Shown here in pieces: positions 18,122-27,637 of a stretch of 64,000 nt of DNA. The notes below the pieces were generated by a model. It was not told the origin of the DNA. It saw nothing but the letters and a program-made list of their open reading frames with translations, and did not search any database. The translations under genes and the position numbers were made by a program. Every line of letters starts with the position of its first letter. Position 1 is the first letter of the stretch. Source of the stretch: an uncultured Bacteroidota bacterium (GTDB lineage: Bacteria > Bacteroidota > Bacteroidia > Flavobacteriales > Flavobacteriaceae); contig CACORF010000004.1 in assembly GCA_902629505.1 (NCBI GenBank), positions 1 through 64,000 of the forward strand, read 5' to 3'.

Positions 18122-20642
18122 GTCTATAATAACTAAGGCACTTGTAATTCTTATTTTAAGTACTAGTTTTCTTTTATCGCAGGATAATTACAGGAAAGGT
18201 AGCGAATACACTATAGATACAGTTACTGTTGTAGGACTCAAGAATTTTAGTGATAGAACTGTAGTCACATATAGTGGGCTAAGGCAGGGACAAAAGATTC
18301 AAGTCCCTGGAGAAGAGGTTAGTGCTATTCTAAAAAAGCTTTGGAATCTGGAGTTATTCAGTGATGTAAATTTATATGTTACAAATGTTAATAATGATAA
18401 AATCAGTCTGGAAATAAATGTTGATGAGCTTCCCACTCTTTTAAATTATAAGATTAACGGGGTTAAAAAAAGCAAAGCTGAAACTTTTGAGAAAGAAACT
18501 GAATTATCAGAAGGTAAAAGACTTTCTGAGAGTTTTCTTACAAATACGAAAAATTATATTGAAAATGATTTAAAAAAAGATGGTTATTTAAATTCCAGAG
18601 TAAATATTGTCTCAACTCCTGACTCAATTGGATCTAACAGAGTTAATCTTAACATAAATGTTGATAAAGGAGAACGAATTAAGATTAAGAATATAACATT
18701 TTCAGGAAATGAAATTTTTGGTGATTTTAAGTTGAAATCAAAACTAAAAAAAACAAAGAAAAAGTTTCCTCTCAGATTCTGGAAAAAATCAAAATTAATA
18801 GAGTCTGATTACGAAACAGATAAAGAGAATTTAATTTCTTTCTACAAGGAAAAGGGATACAGGGATGCAAGAGTTGAGTTTGATACAATTATAATTAACG
18901 ATGAAAAAACTATTGATATAGCCTTGAATGTAGATGAGGGTAACAAATATTATTTTGGTGATATTAATTACCTTGGAAACAGTTCATATACAGACTTTCA
19001 ACTAGATCAAATTTTAGGTATAAAAAAGGGTGATTCATATAACGGAGTATTGCTTAAAGAAAGGATTCAAGATGATAATCCTGATGCAAATGATCTCTCA
19101 AATTTATATCAAAATAATGGATATCTTTTCTCCTCTGTAAATGCTGTTGAGGTAAGTGCTGAAAATGATACGATTGATTTTGAGATAAGAATTAATGAGG
19201 GTAAACTTGCTAGTTTTAATAAAATATCAGTCGTTGGAAATACCAAAACAAATGATAATGTTATTTATAGAGAATTAAGAATTAAACCAGGTGAACTTTA
19301 CAGTAAAGATAAAGTTGTAAGAACAATTCGTGAAGTTGGTCAACTTGGTTTTTTTGATGCTGAGCAAATAAGCCCTGACTTTAAAAATGTAGATCCAAAT
19401 CAAGGTACCGTCGATATAGAGCTTGGTTTAGTTGAATCAGGGGCAAGTCAAATTGAGCTTCAAGGTGGATATGGTGCTGGAGGATTTATTGGAACTGTAG
19501 GTTTAGCATTTAATAACTTTTCGACGAAAAATATAAGAAACCGAAAGGCATGGAGGCCACTTCCTATGGGTGATGGTCAAACTTTTGCTATACGACTTCA
19601 AACCAGTACTTTCTACAGCACAAGGAGCTTTAGTTTTGTTGAACCATGGTTTGGTGGAAGACAGCCAGTTCAATTTTCTCTTTCTTTATCTTCAACAAAA
19701 CAATATAGATATGATTACTTCACTAGAAGAGCGGATAAAAGCCAGTCTTTTGAAATTGCTGGATTTAATGTTGGATTAGCTAAGAGGCTAAGAGTTCCAG
19801 ATGATTATTTTGTATTATCTCAATCAATTTCATATCAATATTATAACTTACAGAATTACTTCACCGGGCTTTTTACATTTGGAAATGGAGAATCGCATAA
19901 TATTGCTTATAATATTGCTTTATCAAGGAATAATACTTTTACAAATCCTATTTTTCCTGTTGGGGGATCTAGTTTTACATTAAGTGCTAGATTATCTCCT
20001 CCTTATTCATTAATTAGGGGAGATGACTATGCAGATATTGCTGAAAGACCTGAATATCAAGATAATAGTGGAAACCCAATTCAGGCTGAGATAGACCAGG
20101 CAAGATATAGATGGCTTGAATTTTATAAAATAAAGTTTGATGGTAGTTGGTATACAAGATTATTTGGAAAATTCGTGCTCAAAGCTCAGACAGATTTTGG
20201 ATTTTTAGGCACTTACAATAGTAACGTAGGTAATATTCCTTTTGAAAGATTTTATCTTGGTGGAGATGGGATGCAACAGTATGCAATGGATGGTAGAGAA
20301 ACAATAGCTCTTAGGGGTTATGAGAATGGATCACTATCAAGTAGGGATGGATCAATAATATATAATAAGTTTTCTCTTGAATTAAGATACCCTATAAGTC
20401 TTAAACCTAGTGCTTCTGTTTTTGCTTTAAGTTTTCTTGAAGCTGGAAATGGATTTGATGATTTCAAAGACTACAGCCCATTTGATATAAAAAGATCTGC
20501 TGGAATTGGAGTTAGAGTATTTATGCCTGCATTTGGATTACTCGGTATTGATTTCGGTTATGGTTTTGATTCAACAGATTTTTCAAATACAGGTCAAGCA
20601 TCTGGATGGCAAACACACTTTGTAATAGGTCAACAATTTTAA
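18096..20642 (+). CDS. bamA: Outer membrane protein assembly factor BamA
   Basis: About 848 residues with a proposed TTG start at 18096, which yields EKRVNNYKSIITKALVILILSTSFLLSQ, a plausible signal peptide; the ORF track start (17955) lies deep in uppS and adds non-signal sequence. Five POTRA repeats follow (about 30-420; for example KGERIKIKNITFSGNEIFG and KLASFNKISVVGNTKTNDN). The 16-stranded barrel ends in FVIGQQF with terminal Phe. LRGYENGSLSSRDG resembles the VRGY/F lid-lock motif of loop L6. BamA folds beta-barrel proteins into the outer membrane. The exact start is uncertain since no ATG is available. Confidence 0.92.
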   Translation: MEKRVNNYKSIITKALVILILSTSFLLSQDNYRKGSEYTIDTVTVVGLKNFSDRTVVTYSGLRQGQKIQVPGEEVSAILKKLWNLELFSDVNLYVTNVNNDKISLEINVDELPTLLNYKINGVKKSKAETFEKETELSEGKRLSESFLTNTKNYIENDLKKDGYLNSRVNIVSTPDSIGSNRVNLNINVDKGERIKIKNITFSGNEIFGDFKLKSKLKKTKKKFPLRFWKKSKLIESDYETDKENLISFYKEKGYRDARVEFDTIIINDEKTIDIALNVDEGNKYYFGDINYLGNSSYTDFQLDQILGIKKGDSYNGVLLKERIQDDNPDANDLSNLYQNNGYLFSSVNAVEVSAENDTIDFEIRINEGKLASFNKISVVGNTKTNDNVIYRELRIKPGELYSKDKVVRTIREVGQLGFFDAEQISPDFKNVDPNQGTVDIELGLVESGASQIELQGGYGAGGFIGTVGLAFNNFSTKNIRNRKAWRPLPMGDGQTFAIRLQTSTFYSTRSFSFVEPWFGGRQPVQFSLSLSSTKQYRYDYFTRRADKSQSFEIAGFNVGLAKRLRVPDDYFVLSQSISYQYYNLQNYFTGLFTFGNGESHNIAYNIALSRNNTFTNPIFPVGGSSFTLSARLSPPYSLIRGDDYADIAERPEYQDNSGNPIQAEIDQARYRWLEFYKIKFDGSWYTRLFGKFVLKAQTDFGFLGTYNSNVGNIPFERFYLGGDGMQQYAMDGRETIALRGYENGSLSSRDGSIIYNKFSLELRYPISLKPSASVFALSFLEAGNGFDDFKDYSPFDIKRSAGIGVRVFMPAFGLLGIDFGYGFDSTDFSNTGQASGWQTHFVIGQQF

Positions 20643-20694
20643 TCGTTTTTTAAAGAAAAATTACGATATTGCAGTCGAAAAATATTTATAGATT

Positions 20695-21201
20695 ATGAAA
20701 TCGATATTTAAATTATTATTCGCTGCTTTTTTAACAGTAGCTCCACTAACTGCAAATGCTCAATCAAATGTTGCACATATTAATGTTCAACAACTTATAA
20801 GCGAGATGCCAGAAGTTATAGCTGCTCAAAATGAGTTAGCAAAACTTGAAAAGGATTATACTACTCAAATTGACAATGCATTTAAAGAGTTTCAGACAAA
20901 AGCTCAAAGCTATTCTTCAGATGCTGCAAATCAAACAGATGTGACTAATCAAGCAAGACAAAAAGAGCTTGAAAGCATGCAGACTAATTTGCAAGAGTTT
21001 AGAGACTCAGCTGCTCAAGAACTTCAAAAGAAACAAATGGATTTAATGACTCCACTTCTTGAGAAGGCAAGAAATGCTATTACAAAAGTGGGAGAAGAAC
21101 AGGGCTTTAATTATGTTATAGATTCTAGTCCAAATGGAGGTATTATACTTGCAAACGGTAAAGATCTTTTAGCTGACGTGAAAAAAGAACTTGGGTTCTA
21201 A
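20695..21201 (+). CDS. OmpH/Skp family periplasmic chaperone
   Basis: 168 residues with a signal peptide (MKSIFKLLFAAFLTVAPLTANA, cleaved before QSN). The mature part begins VAHINVQQLISEMPEV, typical of OmpH, then two long charged helices (about 45-125) forming the Skp tentacle coiled coil, and ends NYVIDSSPNGGIILANGKDLLADVKKELG. Skp holds unfolded outer-membrane proteins for BamA. Flavobacteria often have two ompH copies after bamA; only one is present here. A 52-base gap separates it from bamA. Confidence 0.92.
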   Translation: MKSIFKLLFAAFLTVAPLTANAQSNVAHINVQQLISEMPEVIAAQNELAKLEKDYTTQIDNAFKEFQTKAQSYSSDAANQTDVTNQARQKELESMQTNLQEFRDSAAQELQKKQMDLMTPLLEKARNAITKVGEEQGFNYVIDSSPNGGIILANGKDLLADVKKELGF

Positions 21202-21209
21202 ATAACACT

Positions 21210-21869
21210 TTAGTTTACATAAGGCTTTTTAACATACATTGGCTCAATGTATGCAATATCTTCAAATTTTTTATCATCCATTAATTTATGAGATAGGCTA
21301 ATCATATCAATTGAACTAATAGTTCTTTTAAAAACTTTAGTTTCCTCATTTACTAAACTAGTTATAAATTCATTCGAGTCATCTGTGTTGACAACTATAA
21401 TTGATTCCTCATCTAAAATATTAAAAATATAATCTCTGTCTATAAGTTTTATTTTAGGTTCAATTATTTCTTTTAAATCATTTCTGTATTTTGAAATATA
21501 ATAATGTTCTCCTTTATCTTTAATCAACGAAATTATATTTTTATCTTCCTTGATAACTGAATTAGCAATAATTTTAAGTGATGATATACCTATTAATTTA
21601 ATATTATGAGGGTAACATAATCCTTTAGCAACTGAAAATCCAATTCTAAGACCTGTAAACGATCCTGGACCTATACCAATTGAAACAGCAGATAAATCCT
21701 TAACATCTAGATTATTTTCATTTAGGATATTCTGAATAGATGAAGTTAGAAGTTCACTGTGTCTATAACTTTCATCCTCTAAATCAAAACTTGTAACTAG
21801 TTTACCATTTGATGATAAACAAACTGAACAATTTTTACTGGATGTCTCAATATTTAGAATTATAGACAT
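21210..21869 (-). CDS. tsaB: tRNA threonylcarbamoyladenosine biosynthesis protein TsaB
   Basis: 219 residues. The ASKHA-fold start ILNIETSSKNCSVCLSSNGKL and the segment SAVSIGIGPGSFTGLRIGFSVAKGLCYPHNIKLIGISSL are diagnostic. TsaB supports TsaD in making the t6A37 modification on ANN-decoding tRNAs. It ends the minus-strand efflux operon, six bases after the TolC-family gene, and is convergent with ompH eight bases away. The C-terminal IAYIEPMYVKKPYVN matches the usual end. Confidence 0.94.
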   Translation of the reverse strand: MSIILNIETSSKNCSVCLSSNGKLVTSFDLEDESYRHSELLTSSIQNILNENNLDVKDLSAVSIGIGPGSFTGLRIGFSVAKGLCYPHNIKLIGISSLKIIANSVIKEDKNIISLIKDKGEHYYISKYRNDLKEIIEPKIKLIDRDYIFNILDEESIIVVNTDDSNEFITSLVNEETKVFKRTISSIDMISLSHKLMDDKKFEDIAYIEPMYVKKPYVN

Positions 21870-21875
21870 TAAATT

Positions 21876-23210
21876 TTAGTTATCCATTGGTATTGATAAT
21901 GGGAGACCAAAATAAAACTCCAAGACTTTTAGTCTAAAGATATAATCAAATTTTGCCCTAATATTTTCTGAAACAGAAGCCTCATATAACTGTTTTGATT
22001 GAATAAAGTCAAATGAATTTAGTGAGCCTAATAAAAATCTATCAGATGCATCTTCAAATGCACTTTGAAGAGACTTGACAGTTTTATTAGAAGCTTCATA
22101 AAACTTAATCGCACCAACAAGATCATTATATGCTTGATTAACAGTGTTTTCTAGATTAAGTTTTTCTTGTTCATATTGAAATTTCAATCTCTCTAGATTA
22201 ATTTTAGATCTTTGAATATTATTAGAAATTGCTCTACCTTGAAATATTGGTATGTTTAGCCCTAATCCATATGTTTGACCTTTATTTAAATCAAATTGAT
22301 CTTCAAAGCTTGGTAAATTATCAAGATATGATATCCTTGTATTCCATGAATAAAATGATGTTATTGAAGGCAATCTAAATGACTTTGCAATTTTGATATC
22401 CTTTTCTGCTATGGAAATATTTGTCTCTGCTAGCTTAATATCATTTCTAAAAGTTTTAGCTTTTTCAAAAATTTCTTTAGGAGTATTTTCAAGTATTTCT
22501 GAGAAAGGTATACTGAAATCTTCGTCTGCGATATCAAAGCTTTCATAATCATCAATTAAAAGTACTTGAGCAAGATTTAGCTTGACATCTCTAAGATTAT
22601 TTTCTGCTAAAACAACACTCTGCTCCTGTGATGCAAGATTAGCTTCTATTTCAAAAATTTGCCTTGGTGAGAATATTCCTGATTCAATTAAGTCTTTTGT
22701 TCTTTTATATTCTTCTTTTGTAATTTCAAGTTGAGATTTTTGAACTTTAAGTATCTCTTTATTGAACATTATCTGCAAATAAGAATTAGCAACAAAAAGC
22801 TTAACATCGTCTTTAATATCTTCAAGCTGATATTTTGACGCTAGTATTTCCAAGTTTGCTCTGTGCAATTGATAAACATTTCTTGATCCACTGTACACTG
22901 GAAGCCCAATTGATGCTGTTGCTGAAGAAAATTGAGTTGTTATTTCCTCAATAATATTAGTCGTAACGTTAACTCCTCTACCAACATTCCACTGATGGTT
23001 GGCAGAGGCACCAATATTTGGTAAAAAGTTTCCAATCGCATCAGATCTACTTAATTCAGAATTTTTAAGATTTAATTCTGATTGCTTAATATTAATATTT
23101 TTTTCTAAGGCAATATCTACAGCATCTTGAAGTGATATAATCCTTACATCTGACTGAGAGAATAAGAAAGAATTAAATAGAAGGGTTAGTAATAAATATT
23201 TTAATTTCAT
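21876..23210 (-). CDS. TolC-family outer membrane efflux protein
   Basis: 444 residues with a signal peptide (MKLKYLLLTLLFNSFLFSQ). It has the paired TolC repeat layout: ISLQDAVDIALEKNINIKQSELNLKNSELS in the first half and a matching set of long coiled-coil helices in the second, with ASVSENIRAKFDYIFRLKVLEFYFGLPL at the C-terminus. These proteins form trimeric outer-membrane and periplasmic channels. It lies directly after the adaptor gene, completing a tripartite exporter. Confidence 0.92.
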   Translation of the reverse strand: MKLKYLLLTLLFNSFLFSQSDVRIISLQDAVDIALEKNINIKQSELNLKNSELSRSDAIGNFLPNIGASANHQWNVGRGVNVTTNIIEEITTQFSSATASIGLPVYSGSRNVYQLHRANLEILASKYQLEDIKDDVKLFVANSYLQIMFNKEILKVQKSQLEITKEEYKRTKDLIESGIFSPRQIFEIEANLASQEQSVVLAENNLRDVKLNLAQVLLIDDYESFDIADEDFSIPFSEILENTPKEIFEKAKTFRNDIKLAETNISIAEKDIKIAKSFRLPSITSFYSWNTRISYLDNLPSFEDQFDLNKGQTYGLGLNIPIFQGRAISNNIQRSKINLERLKFQYEQEKLNLENTVNQAYNDLVGAIKFYEASNKTVKSLQSAFEDASDRFLLGSLNSFDFIQSKQLYEASVSENIRAKFDYIFRLKVLEFYFGLPLSIPMDN

Positions 23211-23226
23211 GTTTTTTAATTTTTAT

Positions 23227-24369
23227 CTAAAAGTCTTGATCATCAAATTCATCAAAAGCAGAATCTTCAGGCTCAATTTTAATAGGCTCCGTCTTGTTCC
23301 AAATTTTTATTTTATCACTCATTTCAATCCCAGATAATACCTCGACCTTTACACCGTCTGACAAACCAATTGTTATATCTTTTCTCTCAAATTTTTGATC
23401 TGAGATTTCAATCTCAACATAAGGCTGTTGAGTTCTTCGATCAAACTGAAGAACAGATTCAGGAATTACCATTATATCATTTCTTTGATTAATTACTAGT
23501 GAACCGTTAGCACTATATCCAGCTCTAACAAATGTGTCTTTATTTAATGTTATATCAGCCTCTATTTTAAACTGAACAGCACCACCTTCCTCTGTCCCTT
23601 TTGGTGCAACAAATTTTAATTTTGCGTCAAAGTCTTCACCAGGAATAGCAGCCATATTTACAATTATTGACATTCCATCCTGAAGATTACCAACTTCAGC
23701 TTCATCAACTTGTCCTTCAAAAATCATCTTTGTTAAATCAGCAATAATTGCAACAGATGTTCCTTCGTTAAAATTATTAGCCGCAATAACTTGATCACCT
23801 AATTTCACTGGAATCTCTAAAATAGTGCCTGATACAGTTGCTCTTATATTTGTGTTAGCTGTTGATGATCCTGATACAGAACCTTTCCTTAAAATTTCAA
23901 GATCATTTTTAGAAGCAGTAAGATTCTCTTTAGCGGTATCAAAACTTAATTTTGCATCTTCAAAATCCTGTGTTGAAATTATATCCTTTGCAAATAGCTC
24001 TTCTGCTCTTTTAATTTGTCTCTCAGCATTTTCGACGTTTAACTCTGCAGCTATAACCTGTGCTTGAGCAGCATAAACTGACCTTTCATCTGGAACAACT
24101 TTTATTAAAGCAATAAGTTGACCGTTTTGAACAGTATCTCCTTCTTCAACAAATATCTTGTCAATTATACCATTTAACTGAGGTTTTATTTCCACCTCGT
24201 CTTCTGGTATAACTTTGCCTGTAACAACAGTCATTTTTTCAATTGAAGAGATATAAGCAGTCGTTGTATCATATTCAATAGAAGATTCACTATTTGTTCT
24301 AACAAAGTATGCTATCGCAAATAAAAACGCTAGTATTAATAATAAAATCCATATATTTTTTAGTTTCAT
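23227..24369 (-). CDS. HlyD/MacA-type periplasmic adaptor subunit
   Basis: 380 residues. One N-terminal membrane anchor (about 5-24, IWILLLILAFLFAIAYFV) is followed by a biotinyl-lipoyl-like half (VIPEDEVEIKPQLNGIIDKIFVEEGDTVQNGQLIALI) and an alpha hairpin (about 95-155). The second lipoyl half is TNIRATVSGTILEIPVKLGDQVIA, followed by beta-barrel and membrane-proximal domains (FVRAGYSANGSLVI). The C-terminus is acidic (EPEDSAFDEFDDQDF). It links the inner-membrane ABC permeases to the TolC-like channel. Confidence 0.93.
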   Translation of the reverse strand: MKLKNIWILLLILAFLFAIAYFVRTNSESSIEYDTTTAYISSIEKMTVVTGKVIPEDEVEIKPQLNGIIDKIFVEEGDTVQNGQLIALIKVVPDERSVYAAQAQVIAAELNVENAERQIKRAEELFAKDIISTQDFEDAKLSFDTAKENLTASKNDLEILRKGSVSGSSTANTNIRATVSGTILEIPVKLGDQVIAANNFNEGTSVAIIADLTKMIFEGQVDEAEVGNLQDGMSIIVNMAAIPGEDFDAKLKFVAPKGTEEGGAVQFKIEADITLNKDTFVRAGYSANGSLVINQRNDIMVIPESVLQFDRRTQQPYVEIEISDQKFERKDITIGLSDGVKVEVLSGIEMSDKIKIWNKTEPIKIEPEDSAFDEFDDQDF

Positions 24370-24388
24370 TTTTGTTTAGTTTAATTAA

Positions 24389-25669
24389 TTATTCTTCTCT
24401 TAATGCTTCAATAGGCTTAATACTTACAGCTCTTTCAGCTGGAATTAGCCCAATAAGTGTACCAAGTGTTATCATTGTTATAAATGCTCCAAATACAATA
24501 GCAAGGGGAACAGTTGGGTTTGTAAAAGGAAATTCTTCCAAATTTGCAGTTCCTATATTTATTACAAATAATAAAAGTGCTCCAACAATTATTCCTATTA
24601 TACCTGCTATTATAGTTAAAAAAACTGCCTCTAAAACAATTTGAATTTTTACCTCTAATGGTTTTGCTCCAAGCGCTCTTCTAATACCAAGTTCATTGGT
24701 TCTTTCTTTGACGGCAATTAACATAATATTTCCAATACCAATAACACCTGCAAATATTGTTGCAATACCAACAACAAGGGAAAGGAAAATCATACCTGAA
24801 GAGAACTTTACTATACTTTCAAAAAGTGATCCTATATTAAATGTTCCAAAAGCTCTGTCATCCTCAGGAGCAACTGTTTTTAATACTTTTAAATTATCTA
24901 CTATTGTTTCCTCTAGATACTTTGGATTGACATAATCATATCCTGATATGAACATCCAGCCAAACTTATCTCCTCTATTGTACATTTTAGCAAATGTTGT
25001 ATATGGGATTGTTATATCTGAATCCGAACCGAAACCCCCAAAACCCTCTGCAAATTTTTCTACTCCAACAACCTTAAAATTTACATCATTAATTATTATA
25101 TATTTACCAATAGGATCTTCTCCTTGATTAAAAAGTCTTTCCTGAGTTCCCTCTCCAATTACAGCTACTTTTCTTTCATACTTTATATCTTCATCATTAA
25201 TAAATCTTCCTCCATCATAAATTTTAATCACTGAAATTTTTGCCTGTGTAGGAAAATTTCCAAACAGATTAAAATTATCAGATTTTGTTCCCCTAACAAC
25301 CAATGGTGGAGATCCTGAAAACGCCCCTGCCTGAAGTCCAGGAGATATATATTCTATTTCTGGAACTCTATCTCTAAGGTAATCTACATCAGACAATCTA
25401 AATGGAAAACGTCTACCTTCTTCAAATCCTTTATAGGGAACTGAAGTACTCTGAACCCAAACTCCCATAGAGTTCTTACTTAATCCACTAAAAGCCTGAT
25501 CAAATCCATTTTCCAGTCCAGTGGCTGAGCCAGCAAGTGCTATGTATATAAATATTCCCCAAAAAACACCAATAGTTGTTATTATCGTCCTAGTTCTATT
25601 CTTTGATATTGACTCAAAGATTTCATCCCAAGTGTCTTTTTCAAATATTTTTTTTAGACTATTCATCAT
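24389..25669 (-). CDS. ABC transporter permease, MacB/FtsX type (second permease)
   Basis: 426 residues. An N-terminal membrane helix (about 28-48) precedes a large periplasmic MacB-PCD-like domain (about 50-285), and three C-terminal helices of the FtsX domain follow (IGNIMLIAVKERTNELGIRRALGAKPLEVKIQ between the first two). It ends AERAVSIKPIEALREE, the usual MacB-type terminus. It overlaps the upstream permease by 11 bases and resembles it throughout, so the two probably form a heterodimer served by the shared ATPase. ATG codons at 25669 and 25666 are both possible starts. Confidence 0.92.
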   Translation of the reverse strand: MMNSLKKIFEKDTWDEIFESISKNRTRTIITTIGVFWGIFIYIALAGSATGLENGFDQAFSGLSKNSMGVWVQSTSVPYKGFEEGRRFPFRLSDVDYLRDRVPEIEYISPGLQAGAFSGSPPLVVRGTKSDNFNLFGNFPTQAKISVIKIYDGGRFINDEDIKYERKVAVIGEGTQERLFNQGEDPIGKYIIINDVNFKVVGVEKFAEGFGGFGSDSDITIPYTTFAKMYNRGDKFGWMFISGYDYVNPKYLEETIVDNLKVLKTVAPEDDRAFGTFNIGSLFESIVKFSSGMIFLSLVVGIATIFAGVIGIGNIMLIAVKERTNELGIRRALGAKPLEVKIQIVLEAVFLTIIAGIIGIIVGALLLFVINIGTANLEEFPFTNPTVPLAIVFGAFITMITLGTLIGLIPAERAVSIKPIEALREE

Positions 25670-26888
25670 TTAATGCTACTATTGGCTTAATTTCAGCTGC
25701 TCTTTTTGCAGGTATATATCCTGCAATTACTCCAAAAATAATTAGAACAAGTGTTGCAAAAAATGCAGTGTTAAGCCCCACCTCAGGTCTTGTTATAAAA
25801 TAAGCATATAAACTTTTATCGATTGTGTTTAAAAATATAATACCTATAGCCATACCCAAAAAACCTGAAACTGATGTAATAAAAATTGATTCAGTCAAAA
25901 TCATTTTAATAATCTCAGATGGTTTTGCACCTAGTGCTTTTCTTACTCCAAGCTCTTTTGTTCTCTCTTTAACAATAAAAACCATTATATTCGAAATCCC
26001 AATTATTCCAGCAATAAGAGTCCCGATTCCAACAAAAGCTACAATAACTTGAAGAGCTCCTGCAAATTGCATAGATCTATCTAATTCATCAGCAACATTT
26101 CTTGTTCTAATCCCACTAGGATCTGTCGGGTCAATTGATTTTTTCTTTTTTAAAAAATTTTTAATTTCATTTTCCAGCTTTATTGCTCCTGAGCCACCTA
26201 ATTTATCATTGAAGGTTATAGCAATATTACCTACCTTGTCACTTCCCATCAAAATCTGTTGCCTTGTCGTGTAGGGTAAATACAGAAAGCTTTCTTGATT
26301 ATCACCATCAAGATCTTGAAATACACCAACAACTTTATATGTCCTGCTCCCAATATTAATGAACTTGCCAATAGGATCTTCTGTTTTAAAAATATCTCTA
26401 GCAACTAGTCTTCCGATTACAACAACCTTAGATCTTGTGTCAATATCTTTTTGATTGATATATCTTCCTTTCATCAAAACATTTCCTTCTATGTATTGGT
26501 TAGAGGGAGAAACAGCTACAATCGAAAAGTCATAAGATTCTAATTTATACCTAATCGCGTCACCATATCTAATTGTAGGATTAATAAGTTCTACTCGGTC
26601 AGAAAAATTATTTCTTATGTCATAGATATCAGAATTATCAAATTCAATTCTTCTATTCGTTTTAAATCCTCCATATGGCTTGGTTGTTTTACCTGGATAT
26701 AGAAAGAGAACATTATTTGCTTGTCTTAAAAATAAATCAGAATATGAATTCTTCAGACCTTCTCCTAAACCAAACAAAACAATAAAAATTAAAATACCTA
26801 GAGACACAGTAGTGCCAGACAAAATTGTCCTAAGTTTATTTTTTTTAATAGACTGAAAGATTTCTTTCCAACGTTCTATATTAAACAT
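25659..26888 (-). CDS. ABC transporter permease, MacB/FtsX type (first permease)
   Basis: 409 residues with the same plan as its neighbour: one N-terminal helix (about 20-40), a periplasmic MacB-PCD domain (about 42-270) and three C-terminal helices. The inter-helix signature is NIMVFIVKERTKELGVRKALGAKPSEIIK, and it ends AKRAAEIKPIVALNDE. It overlaps the ATPase gene by eight bases. The paired, non-identical permeases replace the fused homodimeric MacB of enterobacteria. Confidence 0.92.
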   Translation of the reverse strand: MFNIERWKEIFQSIKKNKLRTILSGTTVSLGILIFIVLFGLGEGLKNSYSDLFLRQANNVLFLYPGKTTKPYGGFKTNRRIEFDNSDIYDIRNNFSDRVELINPTIRYGDAIRYKLESYDFSIVAVSPSNQYIEGNVLMKGRYINQKDIDTRSKVVVIGRLVARDIFKTEDPIGKFINIGSRTYKVVGVFQDLDGDNQESFLYLPYTTRQQILMGSDKVGNIAITFNDKLGGSGAIKLENEIKNFLKKKKSIDPTDPSGIRTRNVADELDRSMQFAGALQVIVAFVGIGTLIAGIIGISNIMVFIVKERTKELGVRKALGAKPSEIIKMILTESIFITSVSGFLGMAIGIIFLNTIDKSLYAYFITRPEVGLNTAFFATLVLIIFGVIAGYIPAKRAAEIKPIVALNDE

Positions 26889-27579
26889 TCTTTAAAATAT
26901 TTTGTTTAATTTTTTTATCTTCTACAATTACACCGTCCCTAAGATGAACTATCCTTTTACACATTTTCGCAATATCATGTTCATGGGTAACAACAAGAAT
27001 TGTTTTTCCCTCATTATTTATTTTTTGAATTAATGCCATTACTTCAATTGAAGTTGAGGAGTCTAATGCACCAGTTGGTTCATCAGCAAGAAGAACTTTA
27101 GGATTTGAAGCTAATGCTCTAGCAATAGCAACTCTTTGTTTTTGCCCACCTGACAATTCACTTGGAAGGTGTGTTGCCCAATCTTTAAGACCTACCTTTT
27201 CAAGGAAACTGAGTGCAGTTTTTTGTCTTTCTTTTCTAGGTATTCCTTGATAATATAAAGGTAAAGCAACGTTTTCTAGCGCATTTTTATAGTTTATAAG
27301 ATTAAAAGACTGGAAAACAAAGCCTAGAAATTTATTTCTATACTCAGCTGCTTTTTTCTCATCCATATTTTCAATTCTAATCTTATCTAGGTCATAAGTA
27401 CCCTCATCTGAATCATCTAGCATTCCTAGAATATTTAAAAGAGTTGATTTACCTGAACCTGAGGAACCCATAATCGCAACAAGTTCTCCATCCTTTACAG
27501 AAAAATCAATTCCTTTTAAAACATGGAGTGACGAGGCTCCAATCTTATATGATTTATGTAATTTATTAATTTCAATCAT
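26881..27579 (-). CDS. ABC transporter ATP-binding protein, MacB/LolD type
   Basis: 232 residues. Walker A is MGSSGSGKSTLLNILG, the Q-loop FVFQSFNLI, the signature LSGGQKQRVAIARALA, Walker B VLLADEPTGALD and the H-loop VVTHEHDIAKM. It belongs to the MacB/LolD/FtsE subfamily that powers mechanotransmission rather than membrane-spanning transport. As the first gene of the five-protein efflux operon, its upstream promoter probably drives the whole unit, tsaB included. Cargo could be a toxin, peptide, siderophore or lipid; the sequence does not decide. Confidence 0.94.
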   Translation of the reverse strand: MIEINKLHKSYKIGASSLHVLKGIDFSVKDGELVAIMGSSGSGKSTLLNILGMLDDSDEGTYDLDKIRIENMDEKKAAEYRNKFLGFVFQSFNLINYKNALENVALPLYYQGIPRKERQKTALSFLEKVGLKDWATHLPSELSGGQKQRVAIARALASNPKVLLADEPTGALDSSTSIEVMALIQKINNEGKTILVVTHEHDIAKMCKRIVHLRDGVIVEDKKIKQNILKNV

Positions 27580-27586
27580 GTAAATA

Positions 27587-27594
27587 CAAAATTA
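27587..27594 (-). promoter_or_regulatory. Candidate -7 promoter box of the ABC efflux operon
   Basis: CAAAATTA on the plus strand is TAATTTTG on the minus strand, an exact TAnnTTTG match seven bases upstream of the ATPase start codon. No TTG at -33 is evident. The rest of the 58-base gap is AT-rich with no strong hairpin. Confidence 0.45.
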
Positions 27595-27637
27595 GTTTTT
27601 CTTATAATATTATGTGTTATCTAAGCATTAAATTATT

